The notes: generated by a model not told the origin, from the letters alone. A stretch of 34,041 nt of DNA from JAGNNV01 sp031392925 (GCA_031392925.1 JANMVV010000377.1:1-34041), one strand, 5' to 3'; positions 6,905 through 14,977 are shown, numbered from the stretch's first letter. Program-made: numbers and translations.

Positions 6905-8958
6905 CGCTTCCGCCCCATGACGTACGAAGGCTTTCCCGCCTGAACCAGGATCTTCTCCTCTGCCTTCGTCCCGTCGGGCCATTCGAAGCTCACCACGTGG
7001 CTGCCCGCGGCGATGGTCCGGTCGAGGATGGGCGGATAGTCGACGAACACGCCATTCAGGAAGATCTTGCAGTTATCCGGTGTCGCCCGCACGCCGATCT
7101 TGCCGGTGGCGGGCGCCTTGATCGTGGTGGTGCCTCCGGCCTCGAGCTGGACGGTCTCGCGACGTTTGAGGAAGATCGAAGCCGACTCCAGCACAACCTC
7201 CTGCGTCCCGGCGGCGAGGGTCGCGGTGACCCCCGGCTTGTCGGAGGCGAGCACGCGCCCGGCGACCGAGACGGTCAGGGGATAGGCGCTTTCGACCACC
7301 AGAGTCGCGGGCGGCCCCTCGGCCGCGAGGGTCGCCTCCACCGTGGCCGGAATAGGCAGGTCGACGCGAATTTCCTTCGACTGATAGCCGGGCAGGGAGA
7401 GGGTGATCGAGTGGGCTGCGTTCGACGGCACCTCGGTGCGCAGAGGCGTGACGCCCACCGCCCTCTTGTCGATGCGGACGTTCGCGCCCGTGGGCTGAGA
7501 CCGGATCTCGATCGCGGCCTTGGGAACCGCCGCGGCGGCGGCGGCCGGGGAGGGGGGCCGCGCGGCGGGGGCGACCGAGGCCGCACGCTTTTCCGGCGTC
7601 GAGTCTGTCCCCGGAACGAAGATCTCGGTGATGGTTGGCGTGGGCTTCGCCGGATTGGAGGTGGAACCGCCGCGGTTCATGTACAAGAGCCCGGCGCCCG
7701 ATCCGGCGATCAGGAGGGCCGCGATGGCGCCGTACAGCATCGCATTCGAGGGCCCGGCCGCCGGGGGATCAGGCGCGGGGGTCTCGCGGCTGCCGCCCTG
7801 CAGGATGGTTTCCGCGCTGCCACTGATCGTCCGTCCGCCGCGGATGGTTTCCTCGCCCCGAGCTTCCGCCTTGCCGAACGTCGCGTCGAGTTCGGGGAAC
7901 GCGGCCGTCTCCGCAATGGTGTGTGGCTCGGTGGGCTTGCGTTTGAACAGGCGGCGCAGGCGTTGGGCTTCGGTGGCGTCGGGATGCGAGCGGGCGATCG
8001 TCTCCACCGCCTCGACCACCTTCGGATCGGGCCGGTTCGAGGCGAGGTTCCTCCTCGCCTGGCTCAACGCGGCCACGTCCGCGGCCTCGAGCTGTGGCGT
8101 CGGATAGCGGTCGCGCAACCGGGTGAGCTCATCCGCCATCAGGCCCGCCGATGGATAGCGCGAGTCCGCGTCCTTCTCGAGGGCCTTGTCGATCACCCGC
8201 TGCACGTCCGCGTTCAGCGGACCGGCCGCCGCCTCGGGAAGGCGCGGGTGGGGCTCGTTGACGATGCGATAGAGGACGCGGGTGGGGTCGTCGGCCATGA
8301 ACGGCCGCTTGCCCGCGAAGAGCTCGTGAAGGATCACGCCCACCGCAAAGACGTCGGTGCGGCCGTCGAGCCCACCGCCGCGAATGTGTTCGGGGCTCAT
8401 GTAGTAGGGCGTGCCCACCATCATGCCGGCCTGGGTGACCGACGTGCTCTCGACCTTCGCGATGCCGAAGTCGAGGATCTTCACGCCGCCGTCGTCGAGC
8501 ACGCGGATGTTGGACGGCTTGATGTCGCGATGAACGATCCGATGATTGTGGGCGAAGTCGAGGCCGCGCAGGGTCTGGATCACCACGTCGAGACGCTCGG
8601 TGGTCGAGAGCTTCTCGCCCGATCGCAAGAGGGTTTCGAGGTCTTCGCCGCCCAGAAGCTCCATGGCGATGAACGGGAGGCCGCGGTCCTCGCCGAGCTC
8701 GAACACCGTCACGATATTCGGATGTTGGAGGCGCGCCGCAGCCTTCGCCTCGATCTCGAAGCGGCCGCGGCTGTCGTCGTCGGGCGACCCTTCGAGGCGG
8801 AGGGTCTTGATCGCGACGTCGCGGTCGAGGGCTTCGTCGCGCCCGAGATAGACGACGCCCATGCCGCCCTTGCCGAGCCTCGCGCGGACCCGGTACCTCC
8901 CGATGCGGTATTCGCCGCCGGCCCGCAGTTTTTGTGCGGCGCTACTGGCGGAGGTCAC
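6901..8958 (-). CDS. Transmembrane Ser/Thr protein kinase with PEGA ectodomain
   Basis: A 685-residue PknB-type (Hanks) kinase. The kinase domain spans about 20-285: Gly loop LGKGGMGVV (28-36), VAIK with Lys51, HRDIKPSN (143-150), DFG (163-165), and SPE (188-190), all intact, so it should be active. A linker of about 120 residues follows, with four Thr-Ile sites (T347, T371, T377, T384), then one membrane segment at about 406-427. Outside the membrane are an Ala/Pro stretch, a PEGA domain (482-545) and a second PEGA-like region (616-678). The start is GTG 8958; an in-frame TGA lies just upstream, so no longer start exists. A PP2C phosphatase gene precedes it by 29 bases and two secreted repeat proteins follow by overlap. 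It likely senses something outside the cytoplasmic membrane and phosphorylates Thr on itself and others. Confidence 0.95.
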   Translation of the reverse strand: MTSASSAAQKLRAGGEYRIGRYRVRARLGKGGMGVVYLGRDEALDRDVAIKTLRLEGSPDDDSRGRFEIEAKAAARLQHPNIVTVFELGEDRGLPFIAMELLGGEDLETLLRSGEKLSTTERLDVVIQTLRGLDFAHNHRIVHRDIKPSNIRVLDDGGVKILDFGIAKVESTSVTQAGMMVGTPYYMSPEHIRGGGLDGRTDVFAVGVILHELFAGKRPFMADDPTRVLYRIVNEPHPRLPEAAAGPLNADVQRVIDKALEKDADSRYPSAGLMADELTRLRDRYPTPQLEAADVAALSQARRNLASNRPDPKVVEAVETIARSHPDATEAQRLRRLFKRKPTEPHTIAETAAFPELDATFGKAEARGEETIRGGRTISGSAETILQGGSRETPAPDPPAAGPSNAMLYGAIAALLIAGSGAGLLYMNRGGSTSNPAKPTPTITEIFVPGTDSTPEKRAASVAPAARPPSPAAAAAAVPKAAIEIRSQPTGANVRIDKRAVGVTPLRTEVPSNAAHSITLSLPGYQSKEIRVDLPIPATVEATLAAEGPPATLVVESAYPLTVSVAGRVLASDKPGVTATLAAGTQEVVLESASIFLKRRETVQLEAGGTTTIKAPATGKIGVRATPDNCKIFLNGVFVDYPPILDRTIAAGSHVVSFEWPDGTKAEEKILVQAGKPSYVMGRKR

Positions 8959-8987
8959 GGCAATCGCATCCCATCAATGATGCGACT

Positions 8988-9749
8988 TCACTCGTCCCTC
9001 TTCACGAGAAGGACAGTGATGTTGTCTTCGCCGCCGTGCGCGTTGGCCTCGGCGACCAGGGCGTCGGCGGCCTTCCTGGGCTCGGGGTTCGCCTTCACGA
9101 TGCGCTCGAGGTCGGAGTCGACCACCATTCCCGAGAGGCCGTCCGAGCACAGGAGCAGCACGTCGCCCACCGCCATTGCATGTGCGGTCACGTCGACATT
9201 CAGGTCGGGCGCCGCCCCGATGGCGCGGGTGACCACGTTGCGGAGCGGGTGCGATCGCGCCTGCTCGTGGGTGAGGACGCCCAGAGCCACCTGTTCGAGG
9301 ACCCACGAATGATCGACCGTGACCTGGGAGATGCCCGACCCGTTGATCAGGTAGAGGCGCGAGTCGCCCACGTGCGCGATGTGAGCGGTGGCGTCTTCGA
9401 AGAGGACACCCACGATGGTGGTGGCCATGCCCTCGTAGTCGGCCTGGGTGAGGCTCAGGTCGAGAACCTTCTGGTTGCCGAAACGCACCGCGGTCTTGAG
9501 CCGGTTCGCGACGAGCGACAGGTTGGGGTCAACGCCCCAGGGCCAGGTGATGTCGGTTTCCTTGGCGGTCAGGGCCACGAACTCCGCGACCGCCTGCACC
9601 GCGGTGCTGGAAGCGATCTCGCCCGCCGCGTGGCCGCCCATCCCGTCCGCAACCACGAACAGATCGTGCGGCTCGAAGATCCCGAAGTAGTCTTCGTTGT
9701 TCTTCCTTCGCCTTCCAACGTCGGTGGCACCGAAGAAGGTCAGCTTCAA
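8988..9749 (-). CDS. PP2C-family Ser/Thr protein phosphatase
   Basis: A 253-residue stand-alone PPM/PP2C phosphatase, the normal size for bacterial PstP/Stp-like enzymes. Metal and catalytic motifs are all present: RRRKNNED (13-20), FVVADGMGGHAAGE (31-44, with Asp35), VGDSRLYL (127-134), CSDGLSGMV (201-209) and GGEDNITVLLV (239-249). It is cytoplasmic, needs Mn or Mg, and would remove phosphate from Ser/Thr, the natural opponent of the kinase 29 bases downstream. The start is TTG at 9749, giving MKLTFFGATDVG, the usual N-terminus; a GAGGGCG run lies upstream at about -15 to -9. Pairing of a PP2C with a PknB-type kinase is a well known bacterial arrangement. Confidence 0.93.
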   Translation of the reverse strand: MKLTFFGATDVGRRRKNNEDYFGIFEPHDLFVVADGMGGHAAGEIASSTAVQAVAEFVALTAKETDITWPWGVDPNLSLVANRLKTAVRFGNQKVLDLSLTQADYEGMATTIVGVLFEDATAHIAHVGDSRLYLINGSGISQVTVDHSWVLEQVALGVLTHEQARSHPLRNVVTRAIGAAPDLNVDVTAHAMAVGDVLLLCSDGLSGMVVDSDLERIVKANPEPRKAADALVAEANAHGGEDNITVLLVKRDE

Positions 9750-9827
9750 GATCTTGCGCCCTCGGCCTGGCCGCGCGTGTGGCTGAACATCGATTGCCTC
9801 ATTGCTTTCGGTAAGTAGACATCATTT

Positions 9828-10616
9828 TCAGCGTTTGCGGAGGCGATCGAACATGCCTCGGGCGGTTTCCGCGGTGTTTCGCCCCAGCGTCTCCGGCTCG
9901 GCGGGGGCCGCCGGGATTCCCTTCAGGGCGCGATGCACGTCGGGGTGCTCGGGGTTGATCGCAACGGCGCTGTCGAGGGCTCTCTTGGCCCGGAGCTTGA
10001 GGCCCTGGGAATGGAGGAGCAGGGCGAGCTCGGCCAGGTAGGAGACGTTCTTGGGCTCGAGCCGTGACGCCGTCTCCATGTGGCTCAGGGCATCCCGGAT
10101 CCAGTTCGGATTCTTCGCGAGGGAGAGGCTGAGCATCGCGTGAGCCCGGGCGTTCTTCTCGTCGTTCGTGCACGCGATGTTGAGGAGCTGAACCGCGGTG
10201 TGGTAGTCCTGATTCTTATAGGCCTCGATGCCTTGAGCGAGCACGTCCATGCTCGGCATGCCCCCCGAAGCGATGGGCGTTCCCGCCGCTGGGGCGCCTG
10301 GCGAGGGTGCGGTCGGACCGGGCCTCGCGCTGAGCGGCGGCCCCTGCACCACGGGCGGGGCGGCCCTGGCGGGCGCCGGCGCCTTCGTCTCGCTGACCGT
10401 CGGGAGCTTCGAGGTGTAGTCGCGACGCGTCCGATCCCTCGACAGCGTGTCGTAGGCCGCGGTCACGTTCTTGAAGATATCCTCCGCCTTCTTGCGTTCC
10501 ACCGGATCTTTCACCTTGTCCGGATGCGTATTGCGCGCGAGTTTCAGGTAAGCCTCCCGAATCTCGGTGTGGGAAGCGTTGCGGGAAACGCCAAGAATGG
10601 CGTAGTAGTCGATCAT
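9828..10616 (-). CDS. J-domain protein with C-terminal TPR region
   Basis: A 262-residue soluble protein. Residues 1-67 are a DnaJ J-domain: DYYAILGVSRNAS, the HPD motif at 31-33 needed to stimulate DnaK, and AYDTLSRDRTRRDY. Residues 75-120 are a Pro/Ala-rich linker. Residues about 122-233 hold TPR-like helices (AQGIEAYKNQDYHTAVQLLNIA, and ALDSAVAINPEHPDVHRAL). It lacks the Gly/Phe and zinc domains of true DnaJ, so it is a specialised co-chaperone that brings DnaK to a partner held by the TPR. Such J-TPR proteins occur in Acidobacteria and Myxobacteria next to kinases. The start is ATG 10616; ribosome binding sequence is weak. A terminator-like hairpin separates it from the upstream helical-repeat gene, and PP2C follows 78 bases on. 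Confidence 0.88.
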   Translation of the reverse strand: MIDYYAILGVSRNASHTEIREAYLKLARNTHPDKVKDPVERKKAEDIFKNVTAAYDTLSRDRTRRDYTSKLPTVSETKAPAPARAAPPVVQGPPLSARPGPTAPSPGAPAAGTPIASGGMPSMDVLAQGIEAYKNQDYHTAVQLLNIACTNDEKNARAHAMLSLSLAKNPNWIRDALSHMETASRLEPKNVSYLAELALLLHSQGLKLRAKRALDSAVAINPEHPDVHRALKGIPAAPAEPETLGRNTAETARGMFDRLRKR

Positions 10617-10664
10617 AGGATGGGCTCGGCGGGAAGTACCGTCGAGGATACCTGATTGAACGTC

Positions 10665-10705
10665 TCCCTAAAACCAAAGGCGAAGCCTTTGTCCCCCCGG
10701 CCCGG
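10665..10705 (-). terminator. Double hairpin terminator after the helical-repeat gene
   Basis: Just after the stop at 10708-10710, the minus strand reads CCCCGGGCCGGGG, then CAAAGGC-TTC-GCCTTTG (10691-10675), then GTTTTAG. The second hairpin has seven perfect pairs and a three-base loop followed by a short T run, a plausible intrinsic terminator. It would separate the rodZ-like pair from the J-domain gene and everything downstream. Confidence 0.6.
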
Positions 10706-10707
10706 GG

Positions 10708-11808
10708 CTATTCCTTGGTGCCTTTCTGGGTCTGCGCTTTCACGAAGCGCTGGGCCGACCTCCGGATGGCTTCCGGAACGTTGCGGTCGACGGCGAGCGC
10801 TTTGATGTCGCGCGGCTGAAGCCTCGATATGAAGCCCATGGCGATGGGAAGCGGCGTGCGCGGGTTCTTGACCAGGGAGTTGATGACCGTGTACTTCTTC
10901 GTCCAGTCGCGGTTGTTGCCGATGCGCCGCAGCACCTCGTCGGACACGTTTTTCATGCCCGCGATGCCTTCGATTTCGGCCTCGGTGATCTTGGGCGAAC
11001 CGAGGACCGCGAGCGACACCAGCCGGTTCGGGTCGCGGATAAGGAAACTGCGCGTCTGCGAATCCTCGGTGAGGGCGGCCTTGATCTTCTGGCCGGTCTT
11101 GAGGCTGAACAACCGCTGCAGGCTGCTCATCGCCTTTTCGTCCTTCTTCTCGTCGTCGGTCAGGATCGCCTCGGCCTCTTCGGGCTTGAGCTCGATGAGG
11201 TTCTCGTCGGCCGCGGCGGCCTCCGGAGGTGCTAGGGGTGGGGGCGTCGCCTCGACGGGCGGGGGAGGGGGAGGCGGCGGAATCGGCGCCGCTTCGACTT
11301 CTGGCGTCGCCCCGATGGAAAAGGTTTCGCGCAGCTCGACGAGACGCCGTCGCTGGTCTCTCGAAAGCATCGGGTTCGACTCGATGCGCTCGAGCAGCGG
11401 AGGATGCCGCAGGAGCCGGGTCTGGTTGATGACCACCAGTTCGGCCAGGCTTTCCGGAAGCCGGGCGGCTTGATGGGCGATGGCTTCATCGGAGGTCGTG
11501 GTGTTCTGGAGGCAGGCCTCGAGAAGCTTCGTGTCGGTCCGGACCTCGAGCGTCCAGGCGAGAACTTCGTGCGAGGCGTCCCGCGCCTTCACCAGAGGCA
11601 GCAGGGTGTCGATGCTGAGTTCCGAGAACGTCTTGGTGGCGAGGTTTGCCACCTCGGCCAGGGGGTCGCGATGCATCAGTTCGAGGAGATCGACCAGATC
11701 CTCGGGTTTGAGGGGCAGCGCACCCTCGGCGGCCATCATCCTCACATCGAGGGGAACGCCTCCTCGGCGGATCTGATCGACGAGCGGATTCGATTCGCGC
11801 TCAGCCAT
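10708..11808 (-). CDS. Uncharacterised helical-repeat protein
   Basis: A 366-residue soluble protein I do not recognise by name. It has two helical halves (about 1-165 and 225-355) of short Leu/Ala-rich repeats like HEAT or DUF2336-type proteins (for example LLRHPPLLERIESNPMLSRDQRRRLVEL and VVINSLVKNPRTPLP-like units with LIRDPNRLVSLAVLGSPKIT), joined by a Pro-rich stretch with eight prolines in a row near 177-184 and an acidic segment around 209-226. The repeated N-P-x-L and D-P-N-R-L turns suggest one repeat family on both sides of the linker. No signal peptide, membrane segment or enzyme motif. It follows the rodZ-like gene by 42 bases and is ended by a hairpin. Probably a cytoplasmic scaffold; function unknown. 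Confidence 0.8.
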   Translation of the reverse strand: MAERESNPLVDQIRRGGVPLDVRMMAAEGALPLKPEDLVDLLELMHRDPLAEVANLATKTFSELSIDTLLPLVKARDASHEVLAWTLEVRTDTKLLEACLQNTTTSDEAIAHQAARLPESLAELVVINQTRLLRHPPLLERIESNPMLSRDQRRRLVELRETFSIGATPEVEAAPIPPPPPPPPVEATPPPLAPPEAAAADENLIELKPEEAEAILTDDEKKDEKAMSSLQRLFSLKTGQKIKAALTEDSQTRSFLIRDPNRLVSLAVLGSPKITEAEIEGIAGMKNVSDEVLRRIGNNRDWTKKYTVINSLVKNPRTPLPIAMGFISRLQPRDIKALAVDRNVPEAIRRSAQRFVKAQTQKGTKE

Positions 11809-11850
11809 CGCTCAGTTACCGTTTCCGGTCGGGTTCAATCGGCGATGGTC

Positions 11851-12669
11851 TCAGCCGATGGGCTTTGCTGGAACGATCTGTGAACCCGCGGAAAGAGCGC
11901 CGAGTGCTTCGGGCGAGAGAGGGATGTTCCGCTTCACTTCGCCGCGATTCCCGAGGGGTCGCGCGGGGCCGGAGTCGATCGCGACCAGGAGACCGCCCGC
12001 GTTGCCCACCGCGAGGGATGCGTTCTGCCGCGCCACGATGGAGAACGACTCGCCCTTTTTCAGGACGCGGTTCTCGACGCGGTCGCCGCCCACGTCAAGG
12101 CCGATCCAGCAGTCCTCGGTTGCGGTGAGGGTGAGCTGAAGGGGCTGGGGAAGCACGGAGGCCGAGGCGTTGATCGCGGCTCCCGGCAGGACCGAGGCTC
12201 CGTTCGAAGCCAACTGGGTTGCCGGGGTCTCCGCAACCGTTGCGACCGGGGAGTGGGCATTGACCGCGGGGACGGTCACCGGCGCCGGGCCTTGCGAAGA
12301 GAAGCTTGGGCTCAGGATCAGGATCACGACCACGCCGAAGACGCCCGCGATCAACCCGCCATTGACAAGGCGCGCGGCGAGCCGGCTGGAAATCCGACTT
12401 CCGAGTTCGCGACGGGGAGCCTCCGCGACCGGAGCCTGACTCGCGTGAAAGCTCAGTTCGGTGAGAATCTTCTGCTCATCGAGGGCCAGGAACCGGGCGT
12501 ACTCGCGCACGAAACCGCGCACGAACAGGCCCTGAGGGAGCTTGTCGAAACGATCGTCCTCGATCGCCTGGAGCATGGAGACGCCGATCTTCGTGGATGC
12601 AGCGATCTCCTGCAGCGAGACACCGCGGAGTTCGCGTTCGCGACGTAGAGATGCACCGAAGGACGTCAT
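11851..12669 (-). CDS. rodZ: RodZ-like HTH membrane protein
   Basis: A 272-residue protein with the RodZ layout. Residues 2-75 form the cytoplasmic helix-turn-helix domain: GASLRRERELRGVSLQEIAASTKIGVSMLQAIEDDRFDKLP and the family's FVRGFVREYARFLALD. A basic juxtamembrane region (86-103) is followed by one membrane segment at about 104-120, a Pro/Ala/Val linker, and a C-terminal beta domain (about 173-250, TATEDCWIGLDVGGD and VLKKGESFSIVAR) of the DUF4115 kind. In rods RodZ links MreB to the cell-wall synthesis machinery; some relatives are membrane-bound regulators. The ATG at 12669 has a weak GGA upstream. It starts the leftward block, so cell-shape or wall state may be tied to the kinase module, an inference. 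MreB is not in the window. Confidence 0.85.
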   Translation of the reverse strand: MTSFGASLRRERELRGVSLQEIAASTKIGVSMLQAIEDDRFDKLPQGLFVRGFVREYARFLALDEQKILTELSFHASQAPVAEAPRRELGSRISSRLAARLVNGGLIAGVFGVVVILILSPSFSSQGPAPVTVPAVNAHSPVATVAETPATQLASNGASVLPGAAINASASVLPQPLQLTLTATEDCWIGLDVGGDRVENRVLKKGESFSIVARQNASLAVGNAGGLLVAIDSGPARPLGNRGEVKRNIPLSPEALGALSAGSQIVPAKPIG

Positions 12670-12720
12670 GCTTTTTTTCCGAGTTCTGCTCTCTTTAAGT
12701 GACGGGCGTCAATTCCTGGG

Positions 12721-12726
12721 ATTCTA
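12721..12726 (-). promoter_or_regulatory. Candidate -10 box TAGAAT before the rodZ-like gene
   Basis: TAGAAT on the minus strand lies 51 bases before the ATG at 12669. The surrounding TAGAATCCC also occurs before the small basic gene. A TTGACG further down at 12712-12707 has no matching -10 at 17 bases, so the TAGAAT box is preferred. This would be the main promoter of the leftward signalling block. Confidence 0.4.
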
Positions 12727-12838
12727 GGCCCGGAAGATGGAGGATGGGAAGACACTTCTGATGTTTGTCACAGAAATATCGCACCGGGCGGCCAGGAGGG
12801 GCCGTCTGCTACGCTCCGTCGCCTCCTCCAAACCGACC

Positions 12839-13921
12839 ATGTCAGACGAGAAATCCAAACCGGACGCGGACTGGCTGATCTACGGCGCGAACGGGTACAC
12901 GGGCGCCCTGATCGCCGAAGCGGCGGTGAAGGAGGGGCATCGGCCGCGCCTGTCGGGCCGGAACCGGGACGCGGTCACGGCACTCGCGGCTCGCCTGAAG
13001 ACCCAGGCGTGGCCCTGCGATCTTCACGATTCCGCGGCCCTGCGCGCGGCTCTTGCCGGTTGTCGCGTGGTCCTTCACTGCGCCGGGCCCTTCTCGGAGA
13101 CGTCCCAGCCCATGGTCGATGCCTGCCTGGCCGAAGGGGTCCACTACCTCGACATCACCGGGGAAATCGACGTGTTTTCGGCCTGTCACGGTCGTTCAGC
13201 CGAGGCCGCCGGCCGGGAGATCTGCCTGGTTCCGGGCGTCGGCTTCGACGTGGTCCCGACCGACTGCGTGGCCGCCCTGCTCAAGGAGGCTCTCCCCGAT
13301 GCGCGTTCGCTCGTCCTCGCTTTCGAGGCCGGGGGCGGCCTGAGTGTCGGCACCGCCAAGACCAGTGTTGCCGGTCTGGGCAAGGGCGGGCGGGTGCGCA
13401 GAGGGGGCGCCTTGGTCGAGGTTCCGCCTGCGTTCAAGACCCGGACCTTCATGCGGGGGGGCAAGCCCCGCTCCGCGATGACCATTCCCTGGGGCGACGT
13501 CTTCACCGCCTACATCACGACCGAGATCCCCGATATCGAGGTCTACATGACCGCTTCGCCCGCGTCGATCGCCTACGCGAAGCGCCTCAACTGGGTCCGT
13601 CCTCTTCTGCGCTTCGGGGCGGTGACCCGCTTCCTGCAGCGCCGGATCGCGGCCTCGCTCAAGCCGCCTTCGCCCCAAACCCGGGCGAAGACAGACGCCT
13701 ACGTCTGGGGCGAGGCCTCGGCCAAAGACGGCCGGATCGCGCGGATCGAGATCGAAACTCCAAACGGCTACGACCTCACCGTCACCGCGGCTCTCGGTGT
13801 GGTGGAGCGCCTGTTGGGCGGCCCAAGGCCAGCGCGCTTCGGTTACCTGACCCCGTCTCAACTCATGGGCGCGCGATACGTTTTGGGCCTACCCGGCGTG
13901 GTCGCGAAGGCGGGCCTGTGA
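12839..13921 (+). CDS. Saccharopine dehydrogenase-like NAD(P)-binding oxidoreductase
   Basis: A 360-residue protein with an N-terminal Rossmann fold: WLIYGANGYTGALIAEAAV, with the G-A-N-G-Y-T-G motif at 16-22, followed by SGRNRDAVTALAA and VVLHCAGPFSETSQPMVDAC, all typical of the Sacchrp_dh_NADP family that includes trans-acting enoyl reductases. GEIDVFSACHGRSAEAAG and PGVGFDVVPTDCVA continue the family pattern. It probably reduces or oxidises a small acyl or lipid-linked substrate with NAD(P)H; true saccharopine activity is unlikely. ATG 12839 is chosen because the Rossmann strand begins near residue 12; the frame is open back to 12737 but those residues look random. No clear ribosome binding site precedes it. 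It overlaps the methyltransferase start by GTGA. Confidence 0.85.
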   Translation: MSDEKSKPDADWLIYGANGYTGALIAEAAVKEGHRPRLSGRNRDAVTALAARLKTQAWPCDLHDSAALRAALAGCRVVLHCAGPFSETSQPMVDACLAEGVHYLDITGEIDVFSACHGRSAEAAGREICLVPGVGFDVVPTDCVAALLKEALPDARSLVLAFEAGGGLSVGTAKTSVAGLGKGGRVRRGGALVEVPPAFKTRTFMRGGKPRSAMTIPWGDVFTAYITTEIPDIEVYMTASPASIAYAKRLNWVRPLLRFGAVTRFLQRRIAASLKPPSPQTRAKTDAYVWGEASAKDGRIARIEIETPNGYDLTVTAALGVVERLLGGPRPARFGYLTPSQLMGARYVLGLPGVVAKAGL

Positions 13922-14694
13922 ATCCGAACCAGGCCCCGGCCACGGACCGGACCGGCCGATATCTCGAGGCCCTTCTCGACCGGCACCTGAAGGACCTCAA
14001 GTTCAGCGAGGTGACCCGCGCCCTGCGCGCGCTGTCCCACGGCTACGTGGAGAAGAGGGAAGAGGGCGGTCTTGCTCGCGCCCTGGATGGGCGCGGGAAA
14101 CGCGCGGCCTTCGCCTTGTACTACGGCGCCACTCATTTCCTCGCCACCCAGGCGCTGGTTCGCGAACTCGACCTCGGATTCCCGGGTGGGGGACGCGCGA
14201 CCCTCCTCGATCTTGGCTGCGGCACCGGGGTTTGCGGCGCGGCCTGGGCGCTCGAGAGCGCCGCTCCCCCCCATATCGTCGGCGCGGATCGATCGTCGTT
14301 CGCGCTTCATGAGGCGCGATGGACGTATCAGACCCTGCGCCTCAAGGCCGACACCAGCCGGTCGATATCAGAGACCTTGGAATCTATCCGCCGCCCGGAA
14401 GGTATCGCCATCGGCTGGACCCTGAACGAGCTGGACGACGAGAAGCGCGCCCTCATTGCGGACCGCGTCCTGCCCTGGGTGCTCAAGGGATCGAGGCTGC
14501 TGGTGATCGAGCCGGTTTCGAAGCGCGTGGCTCCGTGGTGGGACGAGTGGGCGAAGCGGTTTCCCGCCCCGCGCTGCTTGGTCCTCCAGAAGAAGCTGCG
14601 GCTGGACCTGCCGCCGAAGATCGCACTGCTCGCGAGATCGGCGGGCCTGGGCACGGAGGCGACGGTGGTGCGAGGGCTGGTGGCAAGGGGCTAG
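13918..14694 (+). CDS. Rsm22-like SAM-dependent methyltransferase
   Basis: A 258-residue protein with a class I methyltransferase fold. Motif I is LLDLGCGTGVCGAAW (96-110), and GADRSSFAL (122-130) fits the acidic end of strand 2. WTLNELDDEKR at 167-177 resembles the LNEL segment of Rsm22-type rRNA methyltransferases, as does the N-terminal YLEALLDRHLKDLKFSEVTRALRALS helical part. The likely role is methylation of ribosomal RNA or a related RNA, but the Cys ligands of mitochondrial Rsm22 are not seen, and a small-molecule methyltransferase remains possible. GTG 13918 is chosen because GTGA overlaps the stop of the oxidoreductase gene. The pair is probably one operon. Confidence 0.8.
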   Translation: MNPNQAPATDRTGRYLEALLDRHLKDLKFSEVTRALRALSHGYVEKREEGGLARALDGRGKRAAFALYYGATHFLATQALVRELDLGFPGGGRATLLDLGCGTGVCGAAWALESAAPPHIVGADRSSFALHEARWTYQTLRLKADTSRSISETLESIRRPEGIAIGWTLNELDDEKRALIADRVLPWVLKGSRLLVIEPVSKRVAPWWDEWAKRFPAPRCLVLQKKLRLDLPPKIALLARSAGLGTEATVVRGLVARG

Positions 14695-14762
14695 CAAGGA
14701 GCCGCGGTCGCTGGAGTCGCCGAGTGTCGCCGTGATAGTCTCTCCGCCTTCTCGTCCAGCGT

Positions 14763-14846
14763 GCCGGAGTGGCGGAATTGGCAGACGCGCACGGTTCAGG
14801 GCCGTGTTCGCTCCGGCGAGTGTGGGTTCGACCCCCACCTCCGGCA
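14763..14846 (+). tRNA. tRNA-Leu (anticodon CAG)
   Basis: A class II tRNA of 84 bases. The acceptor stem pairs GCCGGAG (14763-14769) with CTCCGGC (14839-14845), discriminator A at 14846. The anticodon stem CACGG/CCGTG (14790-14794, 14802-14806) holds the loop TTCAGGG with CAG at 14797-14799, reading CUG. A long variable arm TCGC-TCCG-GCGA and a T arm GTGGG-TTCGACC-CCCAC (14822-14838) complete it, as expected for leucine. CCA is not encoded. CUG is a very common Leu codon in this GC-rich DNA. Confidence 0.97.
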
Positions 14847-14867
14847 TTAGCGTGGATGTGTATTGAG

Positions 14868-14907
14868 TTTGGGGGGTATGAAAGACCCCTTCGGGGCCAC
14901 CCCCAAA
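14868..14907 (+). terminator. GC-rich hairpin after tRNA-Leu
   Basis: TTTGGGGGG (14868-14876) can pair with ACCCCCAAA (14899-14907), and the interior holds a second small hairpin, CCCC-TTC-GGGG (14886-14896). No T run follows on the plus strand, so it may act as a processing or weak termination structure between the tRNA and the RNase R gene. The rest of the 131-base gap before RNase R shows nothing else that I can support. Confidence 0.45.
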
Positions 14908-14977
14908 CCCCCAGGGACGAAGCCCGAGACGCCTGATCGTCTTGTCGCTTGTCCCGTATTTTGAAAAAGTTAAGTCA

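Noticed and set aside
6997..9312. A 771-codon plus-strand frame opposite the kinase and PP2C genes
   Set aside because: The antisense translation lacks any motif, while the minus strand holds two intact enzymes.
9756..9812. A short frame (MRQSMFSHTRGQ...) upstream of the PP2C gene whose TGA overlaps the TTG start
   Set aside because: It is 18 codons long, has no ribosome binding site and no sign of conservation; could be a leader peptide but not supported.
12707..12712. TTGACG as a -35 box for the rodZ-like gene
   Set aside because: No acceptable -10 hexamer follows at 16-18 bases; TAGAAT further upstream fits the pattern seen at other genes.
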